From assembly GCF_024397915.1 (NCBI RefSeq), contig NZ_CP073347.1, positions 372,001 to 436,000 on the forward strand: a stretch of 64,000 nucleotides of DNA, written 5' to 3'. The notes under the pieces were generated by a model. The model was not told where the DNA came from and made no database searches. It saw nothing but the letters and a program-made list of their open reading frames with translations. Origin of the DNA: Marinobacterium rhizophilum. GTDB taxonomy: Bacteria; Pseudomonadota; Gammaproteobacteria; Pseudomonadales; Balneatricaceae. The translations under genes were made by a program, and so were the position numbers. Within the stretch, counting starts at the first letter, position 1. Every line of letters starts with the position of its first letter. Shown here one piece after another: positions 53,124 to 62,257 of this stretch.

Positions 53124-53879
53124 ATGCGCGTATTCAGGCGAAGGCTGCGGTGCGGGTGGGCTCTGGTGATCGGGCTGCTGTCGGTGGCGCTGGCGCAGGC
53201 CGAAATCTACAAATACGTGGATGAGCGCGGCCGCCAGGTGTTCGTGGACAGTCTCTCCAGGGTGCCGTTACAGTTTCGCGATCAGCTGGAAACCCGCCGG
53301 TCCGCCACGCCCGCGGTGCCGGATGAGGCGGCGCTGGCAGCGACGCGGCTGGAACGCAAACGGGACGCCGAGCGTGCCAGCCAGCGCAGGAAGCTGGAGA
53401 CGCTGTTGCGCGAGAGCGAAATGCCGGTCAAGGTCGGTCGCAATCGGGTGGTCGTGCCGGTGACGGTGGTGTATGGCGGGCGCAAGGCCAGAACCGAGAT
53501 GGTACTGGACACCGGCGCCACCAACACGGTGTTCCACAAGGATGCGCTGGCCGGGTTGAATTATGCATCCCAGCCCGGTGGCCGGGCCCGCGTGGCGGGG
53601 GGCGGCAGTATCAATACCGAACTGGTGAGTTTTGACCGTATCGAGATCGGCCCCTACAAGCCGACACATGTGCGCGCCATGGTCATCGAGCACCAGGGGC
53701 CGGCGGTGGGGAACGACGGTCTGCTGGGCATGGATTTCTTGATGAACGTACGCTATCGCATCGATTACGAGCGCCAGCTGATCCTGTGGGAACCGGATCG
53801 CTACGAGGAACTGCAGGCGCTGTTGCAGGGGCTCGATAGCGCCGCCGCCAGTGCGGCGACGCCGGCCGTGACGGACTGA
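53124..53879 (+). CDS. Retropepsin-like aspartic protease (TIGR02281-type) with DUF4124 domain
   Basis: 251 aa from the ATG at 53124 (GGGAG upstream). A signal peptide (WALVIGLLSVALAQA) is followed by DUF4124 (EIYKYVDERGRQVFVDSL) and a retropepsin domain with MVLDTGATNTVFHKDAL, ARVAGGGSINTELVSFDRI and GLLGMDFLMNVRYRI. The DTG motif suggests an active dimeric periplasmic protease. Role is unknown. Confidence 0.85.
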   Translation: MRVFRRRLRCGWALVIGLLSVALAQAEIYKYVDERGRQVFVDSLSRVPLQFRDQLETRRSATPAVPDEAALAATRLERKRDAERASQRRKLETLLRESEMPVKVGRNRVVVPVTVVYGGRKARTEMVLDTGATNTVFHKDALAGLNYASQPGGRARVAGGGSINTELVSFDRIEIGPYKPTHVRAMVIEHQGPAVGNDGLLGMDFLMNVRYRIDYERQLILWEPDRYEELQALLQGLDSAAASAATPAVTD

Positions 53880-53883
53880 GGCC

Positions 53884-54837
53884 TCAGAGCTGCTGTTCAG
53901 CCAGTTTCAGGTCTAGGGTCGCCTTGAGCAGCTTGAACAGGCGGATGGAGGCGTCGATCTCGTCCTTGCGGTTGGTCAGGCTCTCGATATTCAGTCCCAG
54001 CGGAATACCCAGGCCCGACACGGATTCCAGAATCTGGTCCAGGTTGCTGCGGCAGACGCGGATGGACTCGGCCAGCGGGTTGGTCGCATCCAGAATGCGC
54101 CAGCGGGTCGCATCGGGCACCGAAATGCCCAGCCATTCCATGAACTCAAGTGTCTTGGCGCTGCCGCAGGGTGTGAACGTCAGGATAATGCGCTTTGGTT
54201 CGACACCGCGGCTGCGGCACTCGCGTGCATAGCTGCTCAGCAGGTCGATGGTGGCCTGGGCGTTGTAAACGGCCTGGGAGATAAAAAACTGGCAGCCCTG
54301 TTCCGTCTTGTGCAGCAGGCGCAGGTGCTCGTTACCCTTGCTGGCGTGGCGTTCGGCGATGGTGACGCCGCCCAGGTGAAAGTCCAGCGGGTGCTGTGCC
54401 AGTGCCGCATAGGCATTGGGCAGAGACAGCTGGATGTCGCCCTCGGATGACGGGCTGCCGACCATGACCATGTCCTGCACGTCGAATTCGCTGCGGGACT
54501 CTTCGAGCCAGCGTTCAAAGTCGGCACGATCGCGCTGGGCCACGCTCTTGTAGGTGATGACCGCGTGGCCGGAACGGTTGCGCAGCAGGCGGGAATAGTC
54601 CCGCGGGTCCAGCGTCTGCATATAGGGGAACGGGCGCGGTTTGCTGACGCGGCTGCTTTCATCCTGAATGTCGTACACAATCAGCCCGTCGTAATCGATC
54701 TGGCGCAGACGGGCCAGCAGCTTGTCGGCGATATCGGTTACTTTTTCAGGCTCCGTGTTGTCCTTGGGTGGCGTGGTCCCGACGAAGTACACGCCTCGGG
54801 TCGGATCGGAGAACTTCTGTTGTAACGATATGCTCAT
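53884..54837 (-). CDS. Methylenetetrahydrofolate reductase-like protein
   Basis: 317 aa. The TIM-barrel MTHFR fold is suggested by GVYFVGTTPPKD, LLARLRQIDYDGLIVYDIQDESSR, FHLGGVTIAERHASKG and KTEQGCQFFISQAVYNAQATID. It differs from MetF around the active site and is longer than MetF (about 290 aa), so it is more likely a corrinoid- or C1-linked paralogue than the housekeeping enzyme. It is a single minus-strand gene. Confidence 0.75.
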   Translation of the reverse strand: MSISLQQKFSDPTRGVYFVGTTPPKDNTEPEKVTDIADKLLARLRQIDYDGLIVYDIQDESSRVSKPRPFPYMQTLDPRDYSRLLRNRSGHAVITYKSVAQRDRADFERWLEESRSEFDVQDMVMVGSPSSEGDIQLSLPNAYAALAQHPLDFHLGGVTIAERHASKGNEHLRLLHKTEQGCQFFISQAVYNAQATIDLLSSYARECRSRGVEPKRIILTFTPCGSAKTLEFMEWLGISVPDATRWRILDATNPLAESIRVCRSNLDQILESVSGLGIPLGLNIESLTNRKDEIDASIRLFKLLKATLDLKLAEQQL

Positions 54838-55008
54838 AGCGCGTTGGGCCGTATGTTCTGTCAGTTAAGTGCGGATAAGTCTAACAGTGAGTGAATTTCA
54901 TGTAATTAGGTTATAAGGTGAAATCTTTTACACTGAAGTTGAAGTATTTTAATCTGCAGTCTAAATGCCCCCATCTTGTGGGCTGATTAATACCGGGAGA
55001 CACCGATT

Positions 55009-55569
55009 ATGACGGGATTTGATCTCAGTGAAGCCCACCGCGCGCTGCAGAAACAGGGAGACGGTATTGGGCCGCTGGAGCGCTGGAATCCGGAGTTTTG
55101 CGGCGATATCGATATGCGTATCGGCGCCGATGGCACCTGGTATTACCTGGGTACACCGATTGGCCGGGCAGCCATGGTGCAGCTGTTTTCCCGCGTGCTC
55201 TGGTGCGAGGACGGGCACTATTACCTGAAAACTCCGGTCGAGAAGGTGGGCATTCAGGTGGATGACCTGCCGTTTCAGTTTGTCAGCCTTGAAAAAGTAG
55301 AAGCGGCCGGTGGGCCTGAGCTGCATTTCACCAGCAAGACCGGCGACCGGGTCGTCGCCGGTGTCGAACATCCGCTGCAGGTGCTGCCGCGGGCTGAGAG
55401 TGAAGAGCCTGCACCGCAGTTGCTGGTGCGCTTTGGCATGTGGGGGCGCATCGGGCGCAACCTGTTTTATGAGCTGGTCGAGATGGCGACGACCGAGGCT
55501 TGCGCCGATGGTGGTGAGGAACTCGTGGTGTACAGTTGCGGTGAGCGATATTCCCTTGGCAAGCTGTAA
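55009..55569 (+). CDS. DUF1285 family protein
   Basis: The 186-aa protein matches DUF1285: PLERWNPEFCGDIDMRIGADGTWYYLGTPIGR, LFSRVLWCEDGHYYLKTPVEKVGI and RFGMWGRIGRNLFYELVEMA. It is cytosolic with no catalytic motif. The AT-rich sequence at 54880-54960 upstream is the likely promoter. Confidence 0.88.
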   Translation: MTGFDLSEAHRALQKQGDGIGPLERWNPEFCGDIDMRIGADGTWYYLGTPIGRAAMVQLFSRVLWCEDGHYYLKTPVEKVGIQVDDLPFQFVSLEKVEAAGGPELHFTSKTGDRVVAGVEHPLQVLPRAESEEPAPQLLVRFGMWGRIGRNLFYELVEMATTEACADGGEELVVYSCGERYSLGKL

Positions 55570-55586
55570 GGCGCGTCGAGTGCGCA

Positions 55587-55991
55587 TCAGTTCTCGCTGA
55601 GTGCCTGTTGCAGCTGTTGCTTGAATATGGGGGTGGCCAACAGCCAGTGGCGTACATGGTGGGTTTCACAGAGCGCGATGAGGCCGCGCTGATGCAGTGA
55701 CTCGATGGCTTCTTCGGCGTCGTCCTCGTCGCCGCCTAGCAGCATCATCAGGTCATCTTCATAGAGCTTGCCGCCTGAGAGCGCGGCAAGGATGCGGATT
55801 TCAAGGGTGCTGGCAGCGAACGGCAGGTTAAAACGGATGCGTTCTGCCATGCGGTCGGAGATTAGCGGCAGCCCGGTGCTGGTGTTTTCAAACGGGCAGC
55901 GGTAGGGGATTGTGACCCATTGCGCCCCTGGGTGAGTGTCGAGGGTGCGCAGAATGGTGGCGGCGGTAAGTCCGGAAGTTTTGCAGTCCAT
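55587..55991 (-). CDS. Hypothetical protein, small, helix-rich C-terminus
   Basis: A 134-aa soluble protein that I do not recognise. Its features are PLISDRMAERIRFNLPFAAS, LEIRILAALSGGKLYEDDLMMLLGGDEDDAEEAIESLHQRGLIAL, which looks like a winged-helix-type regulatory or protein-binding region. It is convergent with the DUF1285 gene. The start at 55991 is preceded by a GC-rich sequence lacking a strong ribosome site. Confidence 0.55.
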   Translation of the reverse strand: MDCKTSGLTAATILRTLDTHPGAQWVTIPYRCPFENTSTGLPLISDRMAERIRFNLPFAASTLEIRILAALSGGKLYEDDLMMLLGGDEDDAEEAIESLHQRGLIALCETHHVRHWLLATPIFKQQLQQALSEN

Positions 55992-56384
55992 GTCGAGGCC
56001 CTGTCAACGGTGTTAGTAAGCCGGAAGCTCCGGCAGTGTAGGGACGCGCGCAGCACCGGTCGCTTTCTGTCGACGTCCTGTACGAGAAAAGTTACCGGGT
56101 GATCTGGCCGGTACCGAGGGTGCCGGGCTCAGAGCAGTTGGAAAACTGCAGCAATAAATCTGACGCGCTCAAGTAGAAAACTGTCCCTGCTTGGCTGAGC
56201 AAAGTATAGACGAGATCGGCGTTGCTGCCCGCTGTGGAATGCGCCGGTTAAACGGCTGTTTGATACGCGCAATTGATAGCGCCAGGGCCTTGTGCTCTGA
56301 GGCACCCTGGGAGGGTCTCGAGGTGCTGCTGTGCGAAGTGCCGGATCGCCGCATCCGGCACGACCTGATGCCTGCCTGGCTGAA
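55992..56384. other. Intergenic region with a perfect hairpin
   Basis: 393 bp without a convincing gene. A 75-codon plus frame (56191-56415) has no recognised similarity. A perfect 9-bp hairpin (GTGCCGGAT / ATCCGGCAC, 56338-56361, six-base loop) lies near the 3' end of the lrp-like gene but has no T-tract. Confidence 0.5.
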
Positions 56385-56873
56385 TCAGGGCTGGGCGAGG
56401 TGGTCGAGCGAATAGGCCGTGCGGTCAACGGGTTGGCGCAGCACGAAGTTTGAAATGATCGATCTCACTCCGGCGATGGCCGTCAGCTGATTCAGCAGCA
56501 ATTGCTGATAATGATCCAGATCCGGTACCACCACCTTGAGGACATAATCCGCCGTGCTGCCGGTAATCAGGTAGCACTCCATGACTTCCGCCATTTCGCT
56601 GATGGTGGCTTCAAAGCTGCGCAGCTTTTCCTGTGTCTGGGCTTCCAGTGAGATGTGTACCAGTACGGTCATGGGCAGACCGATCCTGGCCGGGTCCAGG
56701 ATGACCACCTGGCGGGCGACATAACCGCTGTCCTCCAGCCGCTTGATGCGCCGGCTGCAGGGCGTCGCCGACAGGCCGACCCGTTCGGCAATGTCCGCCA
56801 CAGACAGTCGTGCATCCTGCTGCAGCAGTTCCAGAATTCTACGGTCTGTGCGATCGAGCTTGTGTACCGACAT
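56385..56873 (-). CDS. Lrp/AsnC-family transcriptional regulator
   Basis: 162 aa. An N-terminal winged HTH (DRTDRRILELLQQDARLSVADIAERVGLSATPCSRRIKRLEDSG) precedes the RAM ligand-binding domain (VMECYLITGSTADYVLKVVVPDLDHYQQLL). It probably senses an amino acid. No obvious target gene adjoins, so it may act globally or on its own promoter. Confidence 0.92.
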   Translation of the reverse strand: MSVHKLDRTDRRILELLQQDARLSVADIAERVGLSATPCSRRIKRLEDSGYVARQVVILDPARIGLPMTVLVHISLEAQTQEKLRSFEATISEMAEVMECYLITGSTADYVLKVVVPDLDHYQQLLLNQLTAIAGVRSIISNFVLRQPVDRTAYSLDHLAQP

Positions 56874-56990
56874 GGGGCTCCACCAGGATGCTGTGCCTGA
56901 GTATTTTTCGTGTCGGGTTAGATAGTGCAGTTTTTTTGCAGTCAGTGCACGAATTTGTTGCTTACGGCCTTTTTCTTGCAGCTAATCGTG

Positions 56991-57728
56991 TTAATTTCGG
57001 GGCTCGTCTGCACGTTTCAGTCGTGTGTAGTAGGGCTCGAACAGCCGGGCCGCCTCGGGGCTGTGCAGCGGGTGCTCTGTATAGAGGCTCAACTGCTGCT
57101 CGGTGCAGGGACCAGGCTGTTTTTCCAGCTGCAGTATGACGCGGTGGGGGCTGTCACCATGGCTGGAGCGAACCCAGAGTTTATGGCGTGCATGCAGAGC
57201 GGTGCCGGCGAGGGCCTGGATCAGTTGCTCGCACTGCGGCAAGGGCAATAGCAGCCAGGCCCGGCCGTCGGTGCTGAGCTGGCCGTCGATGGCTTCGATC
57301 AATGTCGTCAGCGGCAGGGCGTCATTGTGCCGCGCCTGGGCCAGGCGTTCGCAGCGGTTGCGGGTCGATTCGCTGAAAAACGGCGGATTGCAGAGGATGG
57401 CGTCGTAGTCCCGGCTCGCGGGCAGGCTACGAATATCGCCCTCTAGAAGGCGAAGGCGATCTGCCCAGGGGGAGGCGGCAAAGTTGCCCCGTGCTTCGTC
57501 CGCCGCCGCCGGGTCCAGTTCAATGGCATGAATCAGGCCCTGGCAGCGCTGTGCGGCGAACAGCGCCAGCAGGCCGGTTCCCGTGCCGATATCCAGCACC
57601 CTGCGCGCTTGCTCCAGCGGTGACCAGGCCCCCAGCAGGCTGGCATCGGTGGTGACCTTCATGGCGCAGCGGGCCTGCTCGATACGAAATTCGCGGCACT
57701 CGAAATAGCTGTTGCGACGGCGGGCCAT
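56991..57728 (-). CDS. trmN6: tRNA1(Val) (adenine(37)-N6)-methyltransferase
   Basis: 245 aa from the ATG at 57728. YFECREFRIEQARCAMKVTTDASLLGAW, the SAM motif RRVLDIGTGTGLLALFAAQ and the catalytic NPPFF (DAILCNPPFF) are all present and characteristic of YfiC/TrmN6. The upstream extension to 57827 is excluded because it has no conserved sequence. Confidence 0.92.
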   Translation of the reverse strand: MARRRNSYFECREFRIEQARCAMKVTTDASLLGAWSPLEQARRVLDIGTGTGLLALFAAQRCQGLIHAIELDPAAADEARGNFAASPWADRLRLLEGDIRSLPASRDYDAILCNPPFFSESTRNRCERLAQARHNDALPLTTLIEAIDGQLSTDGRAWLLLPLPQCEQLIQALAGTALHARHKLWVRSSHGDSPHRVILQLEKQPGPCTEQQLSLYTEHPLHSPEAARLFEPYYTRLKRADEPRN

Positions 57729-57858
57729 GGTGTTCCTGAAAGCTGTGCTGGGATAGCGCGCATGATAGTGCATTCGAGCGCTGCTGGGCAGGCGCCGGGT
57801 TGAATATGGCCACCGATTTGACAACAATGGCGTCTGCCAATCCTGGGAGGGCGGTGTT

Positions 57859-58116
57859 GTGAGCGAGTCGTGCTGGTTTGTCTATATCCTGGCCTGCGCC
57901 GACGGTAGCCTGTATACCGGCGTGACCACGGACCCGCAGCGGCGGTTGCACGAACACAACACGGACAACCGCCTGGGTGCGCGTTACACCCGGGCCCGTC
58001 GCCCCGTTGAGTTGCTGTGGCACGAACAGCTGGAGAACCGTGCCCAGGCGCAGCGGCGGGAGTGGCAGATCAAGCGCATGCCACGCAGGCGCAAGCTCGA
58101 ACTGATCGCCCGCTGA
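57859..58116 (+). CDS. GIY-YIG domain protein (UPF0213/YhbQ-like)
   Basis: An 85-aa single-domain protein with WFVYILACADGSLYTGVTTDPQRRLHEHN, ARYTRARRPVELLW and EWQIKRMPRRRKLELI. It has the GIY-YIG fold (here VYI and YTG) and resembles the YhbQ/UPF0213 family. It starts with GTG. Function is unknown; DNA-related is plausible. Confidence 0.85.
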   Translation: MSESCWFVYILACADGSLYTGVTTDPQRRLHEHNTDNRLGARYTRARRPVELLWHEQLENRAQAQRREWQIKRMPRRRKLELIAR

Positions 58117-58139
58117 TGTCCGGGGTTGGCATCACCGGC

Positions 58140-59237
58140 TCAATCCGATTTTTTCCTGGCGCCAAAGCGCGTCCTTAATTTTTCGATCAGCGGGCGCAGC
58201 AGGCTGCGAATGCCCGGTTGCTGGCCGTCGCCAAAAGGCAGTGGCCGCAGTGCTCGCATCGCCGCCAGCCCGAGGCGGGCGGACAAGATCCCGGCCCCCA
58301 GCCCCTGTCCCGCACGGGCGCTGAATACACCCGCCAGAGCCGCACCGCCCAGGTCGTCCGACAGCTGATCGATCATGACTTCGCTGGCGCCGACAAAGCC
58401 AAGCTGCGTGAATACCTGGCGCAGCAGTTTGAGCCGTGTCGGCAGCGAGGGAGCCACGCCATATACCTGGGCGATGGCGTCGATCATGCCAAGGCTGCGC
58501 CACAGCGCCAGCAGAATGTCCAGTGCGGCCCAGGGGCTGATGGCGACGGCGGTGCCGGTCTGGGCGCTGTAGCTTGAGATGATCTGCATGGCGGCCTGGT
58601 CGAGTTGCACCACAAAGTGCTGATCCAGGTGTTGCAGCTTCTCGCTGTCGTCACTGTAGTCCGGCAGGTTGTGCAGGGCCGGCTGGAGCAGGGCGGCCTG
58701 CGGTTTGTCGCGGTAGAAGCGCTCCAGCTCCTGCAGCAGCCTGCTGCCCAGGCCATGGCTGCGCCGGCCGCGTAACCGGTCGGCCTGGTGGCGCAGGCGG
58801 TTCAGCTGATTCAAGCTCTTGCGCGCGCAGAGGAAGGACGCCAGGGCGCGCAGGGCCAGCAACGAGACGCCGCCAAGCAGGGCGCCGAAAACCGTTGCGA
58901 CGAGCCAGTGGGCGTCGCGGGCAGCGCTGAACAGCTGTACAAGTTCGGCGCCGGCGATCACCAGCACCAGTACAAACAGCCCAAGTCCCAGCGCCCGCAG
59001 GCCGCGCACCGGGATGCGTTCAAGCTGCCACCGGGGAATGTCTGCGCTGCCGTCGCGGCTGTCGGTCGCTGTGATGGCGGCAGGTACGGCATCCAGCCGG
59101 GCTTCGGCTGCGGGGATAAACCGGCGGGCCCGCCGCGGTGGCGCTTCATCCAGTGGCGTGGTGTCGTCGGGTTTAAAGGTGCGGGCCGTGCGGGCACTGC
59201 CAGGGTCGGGTTTCTGTGGATTCTGGCTCACTGGCAT
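58140..59237 (-). CDS. ycjF: YcjF-type DUF697/TIGR01620 membrane protein
   Basis: 365 aa. The N-terminal cytoplasmic part (PRWQLERIPVRGLRALGLGLFV) is followed by two transmembrane helices (about 90-155) and a C-terminal DUF697 domain (GVAPSLPTRLKLLRQVFTQLGFVGASEVMIDQLSDDLGG). It overlaps the ycjX gene by ten bases. The YcjX/YcjF pair is known from enterobacteria, with an unknown role in the inner membrane. Confidence 0.88.
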   Translation of the reverse strand: MPVSQNPQKPDPGSARTARTFKPDDTTPLDEAPPRRARRFIPAAEARLDAVPAAITATDSRDGSADIPRWQLERIPVRGLRALGLGLFVLVLVIAGAELVQLFSAARDAHWLVATVFGALLGGVSLLALRALASFLCARKSLNQLNRLRHQADRLRGRRSHGLGSRLLQELERFYRDKPQAALLQPALHNLPDYSDDSEKLQHLDQHFVVQLDQAAMQIISSYSAQTGTAVAISPWAALDILLALWRSLGMIDAIAQVYGVAPSLPTRLKLLRQVFTQLGFVGASEVMIDQLSDDLGGAALAGVFSARAGQGLGAGILSARLGLAAMRALRPLPFGDGQQPGIRSLLRPLIEKLRTRFGARKKSD

Positions 59238-60661
59238 TTGTCTCCCACTAGCAGGTTAAGCACCGTATCCAGGCGAATATGGGGTATGGCGTCACCATTG
59301 CGGGTGGACAGTCCGGCGGGGGGGCTGAGCACGGGAATCTGCCAGTCCATCAGGTGCTGCCAGTGTTCGGCGTCTGGCAGGCGCCCGGGAAAGCGGGGGT
59401 GCACATAGCCGATGGGCTGGCCCCCGGCATCCAGGCCGGAAATGGCGCGATCGCCGCCGGCATCCACCTCGCGGGAGCTGCGTACCGCCGAAGTGGCTTC
59501 GCAGACAGGGGCGATGCCTTCGTATTCGGCGTGGCGATACGCATCGCGGACCAGGCATGCCAGAAAGCTGCGCACCGCGTCATGGTCATCGGAGATGACC
59601 TGGTCGATTTTGGTCGCGGCGTACAGGACGCGGTCGATACGGGGGTGGAACAGCTGTCGCAGGCGGCTCTGCTGGCCATAGTGAAAGCTGTCGGTGATTC
59701 GGGTCAGGGCTGCGCGCATGTCATCGATATGGGCGGGGCCACCGTTGAGTGCCTGCACCACGTCAACCAGCACCAGCTGGCGGTCGATGCGACTGAAAAA
59801 ATGCCGGTAGAAGGGTTCGACCAGCGCTTTGACATAGCGCCGGTAGCCTGCTTCCAGCACGGCGTACCAGCTAAGCCCCGATGCGCCCTTGAGTTGGGCC
59901 TCGTCGATGCCGGCCAGATTCAGCAGCGGAACAAATTGCAGCAGTTGTGGGTCATCCTTGCTGCCGGGCAGCAGAAAACGGCCAGGTTGCAGCTGGCTCA
60001 GTCCCTGTTGCTTGCAGGTCGCCAGGAAAGCGCAGAAATCGCGCTGAAGTTTTTGCAGCAGATCCGGGTTGGCCTCGGATAGCGGATCGAGCCGTGACAG
60101 CTGCTGGTGCAGCTCCGGCGCCAGGGATGCCCGGGGTTCCTGTGCATAAAGGTGCGCGCACTCCAGGCTCCAGTCGCGAAAACTGAGCTCGCGCAGGGGC
60201 AGGTCCAGCAGCCACTCCCCGGGGTAGTCGCGTATTTCAAGCCAGAGCGAGAAGTACTCGCGGGCGAAGGGGTTCAGGGCGGTCGCCTTGTGTTTCAGGC
60301 GCAGCTCCAGCAGAACACCACTGGTATCGCGGGTGGGCTCGGGCCAGGTTGGCGGTTGGCCGCAGAGCCGCTCCCAGGCGTCCTGATAGGGAAAAGCGGC
60401 GAGGTCGGTGGTCTCCAGCGGGTGCAGGCGCACGTCAATCAGCTGACCGCTGAGCACCGGCGAAAAGCCCGGCAGGCTGGCATTTTTATGCTGCAGCAGC
60501 TGGTTGATCAGGCTGGTGATAAAGGTGGACTTGCCGCTGCGGCTCAGGCCGGTAACGCCAATGCACAGGCGCCGGTCACGCAACCGGTCCAGCTGGATGC
60601 CGGCGTTACGGGCCAGCTTTTCGCTGCGTGCGCGGGTACGGTTGATAAAGGCGTTGGGCAT
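59228..60661 (-). CDS. ycjX: YcjX-family P-loop NTPase
   Basis: 477 aa from the ATG at 60661. The P-loop GLSRSGKSTFITSL (about 40-55), IRDYPGEWLLDLPL (Walker B-like) and YAATKIDQVISDDH (TKxD-like) are seen. It is cotranscribed with ycjF. An extension to 60748 would enter the upstream intergenic promoter region and lacks conserved sequence. Confidence 0.9.
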   Translation of the reverse strand: MPNAFINRTRARSEKLARNAGIQLDRLRDRRLCIGVTGLSRSGKSTFITSLINQLLQHKNASLPGFSPVLSGQLIDVRLHPLETTDLAAFPYQDAWERLCGQPPTWPEPTRDTSGVLLELRLKHKATALNPFAREYFSLWLEIRDYPGEWLLDLPLRELSFRDWSLECAHLYAQEPRASLAPELHQQLSRLDPLSEANPDLLQKLQRDFCAFLATCKQQGLSQLQPGRFLLPGSKDDPQLLQFVPLLNLAGIDEAQLKGASGLSWYAVLEAGYRRYVKALVEPFYRHFFSRIDRQLVLVDVVQALNGGPAHIDDMRAALTRITDSFHYGQQSRLRQLFHPRIDRVLYAATKIDQVISDDHDAVRSFLACLVRDAYRHAEYEGIAPVCEATSAVRSSREVDAGGDRAISGLDAGGQPIGYVHPRFPGRLPDAEHWQHLMDWQIPVLSPPAGLSTRNGDAIPHIRLDTVLNLLVGDKCQ

Positions 60662-60787
60662 GGTGTCGGACGCTTCCTGCTCGGTGTTGCCGGGTGACTG
60701 GATTCCAATACTGCCACCGGCGCCGGCATTGGTACAGGCGCTCGCCACGCCAGCGAATGCTGATAGACCTCGGCTGGATAATTGTTT

Positions 60788-60802
60788 TGTTATATCGTAA
60801 CA
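60788..60802. promoter_or_regulatory. Zur-like box between ycjX and the zinc operon
   Basis: TGTTATATCGTAACA has perfect 5-bp arms (TGTTA/TAACA) and resembles the Zur consensus, TGTTATA-centred. It lies 86 bp before the ZrgA-like gene and 127 bp before the divergent ycjX start, so it probably represses the zinc operon when zinc is plentiful. Confidence 0.6.
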
Positions 60803-60887
60803 TTATTTTTTGGTGGGCGCGTTGAGTGGCGCTTTCAGATAGATGCAGGGTCGCGCGGGCGATCCCCTTGGCAGGATTGAGACAGGC

Positions 60888-61544
60888 ATGAACAAATGGA
60901 CGCTGGTGGCGGTGTGGGTATTGTCGGTGACCGGTATTGCCCGGGCCGAGGAGGGGTTCGAGCAGCATGACGGCCATGCCCACGGCAGGGCGCAGCTGGA
61001 TCTGGTGATGGAAGGCTCATCCCTGCTGATGCAATTGCACTCCCCGGCGCTGAACCTGGTGGGCTTCGAACACCCGGCCAGAACCCGGGACGAGCGCGAG
61101 CAGGTCATGCGTGCCGTCGCCGGGTTACAGCAGACCGAGCAGATGGTACAGATCGCCGCAGTGGCCGGTTGCAGGCAGCAAGGCGTTGAAGTGGAGCAGG
61201 GTCTGCTGGCCACCGTGGCACCGGGCCAGGCTGAGAATGACCACGATCACGATCACGATCACGACCACGATCACGACCACGACCACGACCACGAACACGA
61301 ACACGAACACGAACACGGCGAAGGCGAAGGCGAAGCAGTGCAGAGCGCAGCGGTAATGCACCACGCCGATGTCGACGTCAGTTACGAATTTCACTGCACA
61401 GCGCCGGAAAAACTCGATAAGATCGGCCTCGGTTTCTTTGCCCGTTTCCCCGGCATCCAGGCCCTCGATGTCCGCCTGATTACGCCAGACGCGCAGCGGG
61501 CATTCACGCTTGATTCCCACCATACCGATATTGGACTGCGCTAG
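60888..61544 (+). CDS. His-rich zinc-uptake-type protein (ZrgA / DUF2796 family)
   Basis: 218 aa. A signal peptide (MNKWTLVAVWVLSVTGIARA) is followed by DUF2796 (QHDGHAHGRAQLDLVMEGSSLL, LNLVGFEHPART, SYEFHCTAPEKLD, RFPGIQALDVRLI). A low-complexity Asp-His and Glu-His tract of about 26 residues (61239-61316) lies in the middle and would bind zinc in the periplasm. ZrgA of Vibrio works with a dedicated ABC importer, and ABC genes follow here. Confidence 0.85.
   Translation: MNKWTLVAVWVLSVTGIARAEEGFEQHDGHAHGRAQLDLVMEGSSLLMQLHSPALNLVGFEHPARTRDEREQVMRAVAGLQQTEQMVQIAAVAGCRQQGVEVEQGLLATVAPGQAENDHDHDHDHDHDHDHDHDHEHEHEHEHGEGEGEAVQSAAVMHHADVDVSYEFHCTAPEKLDKIGLGFFARFPGIQALDVRLITPDAQRAFTLDSHHTDIGLR
61239..61316. 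repeat. Hexanucleotide tract encoding Asp-His and Glu-His repeats
   Basis: Thirteen consecutive six-base units, nine of GAYCAC type then four of GAACAC type, lie inside the ZrgA-like gene. They are in frame and could expand or contract by slippage without frameshifting. Confidence 0.9.
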
Positions 61545-62257
61545 TGCCCCCATCCCCGATGATTCCCGCCGTTGAAATTGAAGGCCTGGGTTTTGCCTGG
61601 CGCCCGGGAGTGGATGTACTCGACATACCCAGGCTCAGGCTGCAGCAGGGTGAGCGGTTGCTTGTGCAGGGCCCCTCCGGCAGCGGCAAGAGTACGCTGC
61701 TGAACCTGATCGGTGGCATCGTAGCGCCGACCCGCGGGCAGATACGGTTGCTGGGCCAGTCGGTACAGGACCTGGGTGGTGCCGCCCGCGACCGCTTTCG
61801 CGCCGATCATCTGGGGGTTATTTTCCAGTTGTTCAATTTGCTGCCCTACCTGTCTGTGCTGGACAACGTCGTCCTGCCCTGCCATTTCTCGGCATTGCGG
61901 CGCCAGCGTGTACTGGCGCGGGCGTCATCGCAGAAGGAGGAGGCGGTACGCCTGCTGGCGCGGCTGCAGCTGGCGCAGCCCGAATTACTCGGTCGGCGGG
62001 TAGCGACACTGTCGATCGGACAGCAGCAGCGCGTGGCGGCGGCGCGTGCGCTGATGGGCGCTCCGGAAATTATTGTTGCAGACGAGCCGACCTCGGCGCT
62101 GGACAGCAGTAACCGTGATGCTTTCATCAACCTGCTGCTGCAGGAGTGTGCGGAGCAGGGCACGACGGTACTTTTTGTCACGCATGACGCGACTCTGGCG
62201 CGGCACTTTGATCGTACCCTGGTGCTGAATGCGCTGAATGCGCCGGAGACTGTCTGA
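61544..62257 (+). CDS. ABC transporter ATP-binding protein of the zinc-type operon
   Basis: 237 aa. Walker A GPSGSGKSTLL, signature LSIGQQQRV (LSGGQ variant), Walker B IIVADEPTSALD and switch His in VTHDATLARHF place it in the MacB/LolD-like group. The start is GTG 61544 (sharing a base with the upstream stop) or ATG 61559. The last 35 codons are the donor of the tails of the two chimeric micro-ORFs that follow. Its stop overlaps the next start (TGATG). Confidence 0.88.
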   Translation: MPPSPMIPAVEIEGLGFAWRPGVDVLDIPRLRLQQGERLLVQGPSGSGKSTLLNLIGGIVAPTRGQIRLLGQSVQDLGGAARDRFRADHLGVIFQLFNLLPYLSVLDNVVLPCHFSALRRQRVLARASSQKEEAVRLLARLQLAQPELLGRRVATLSIGQQQRVAAARALMGAPEIIVADEPTSALDSSNRDAFINLLLQECAEQGTTVLFVTHDATLARHFDRTLVLNALNAPETV

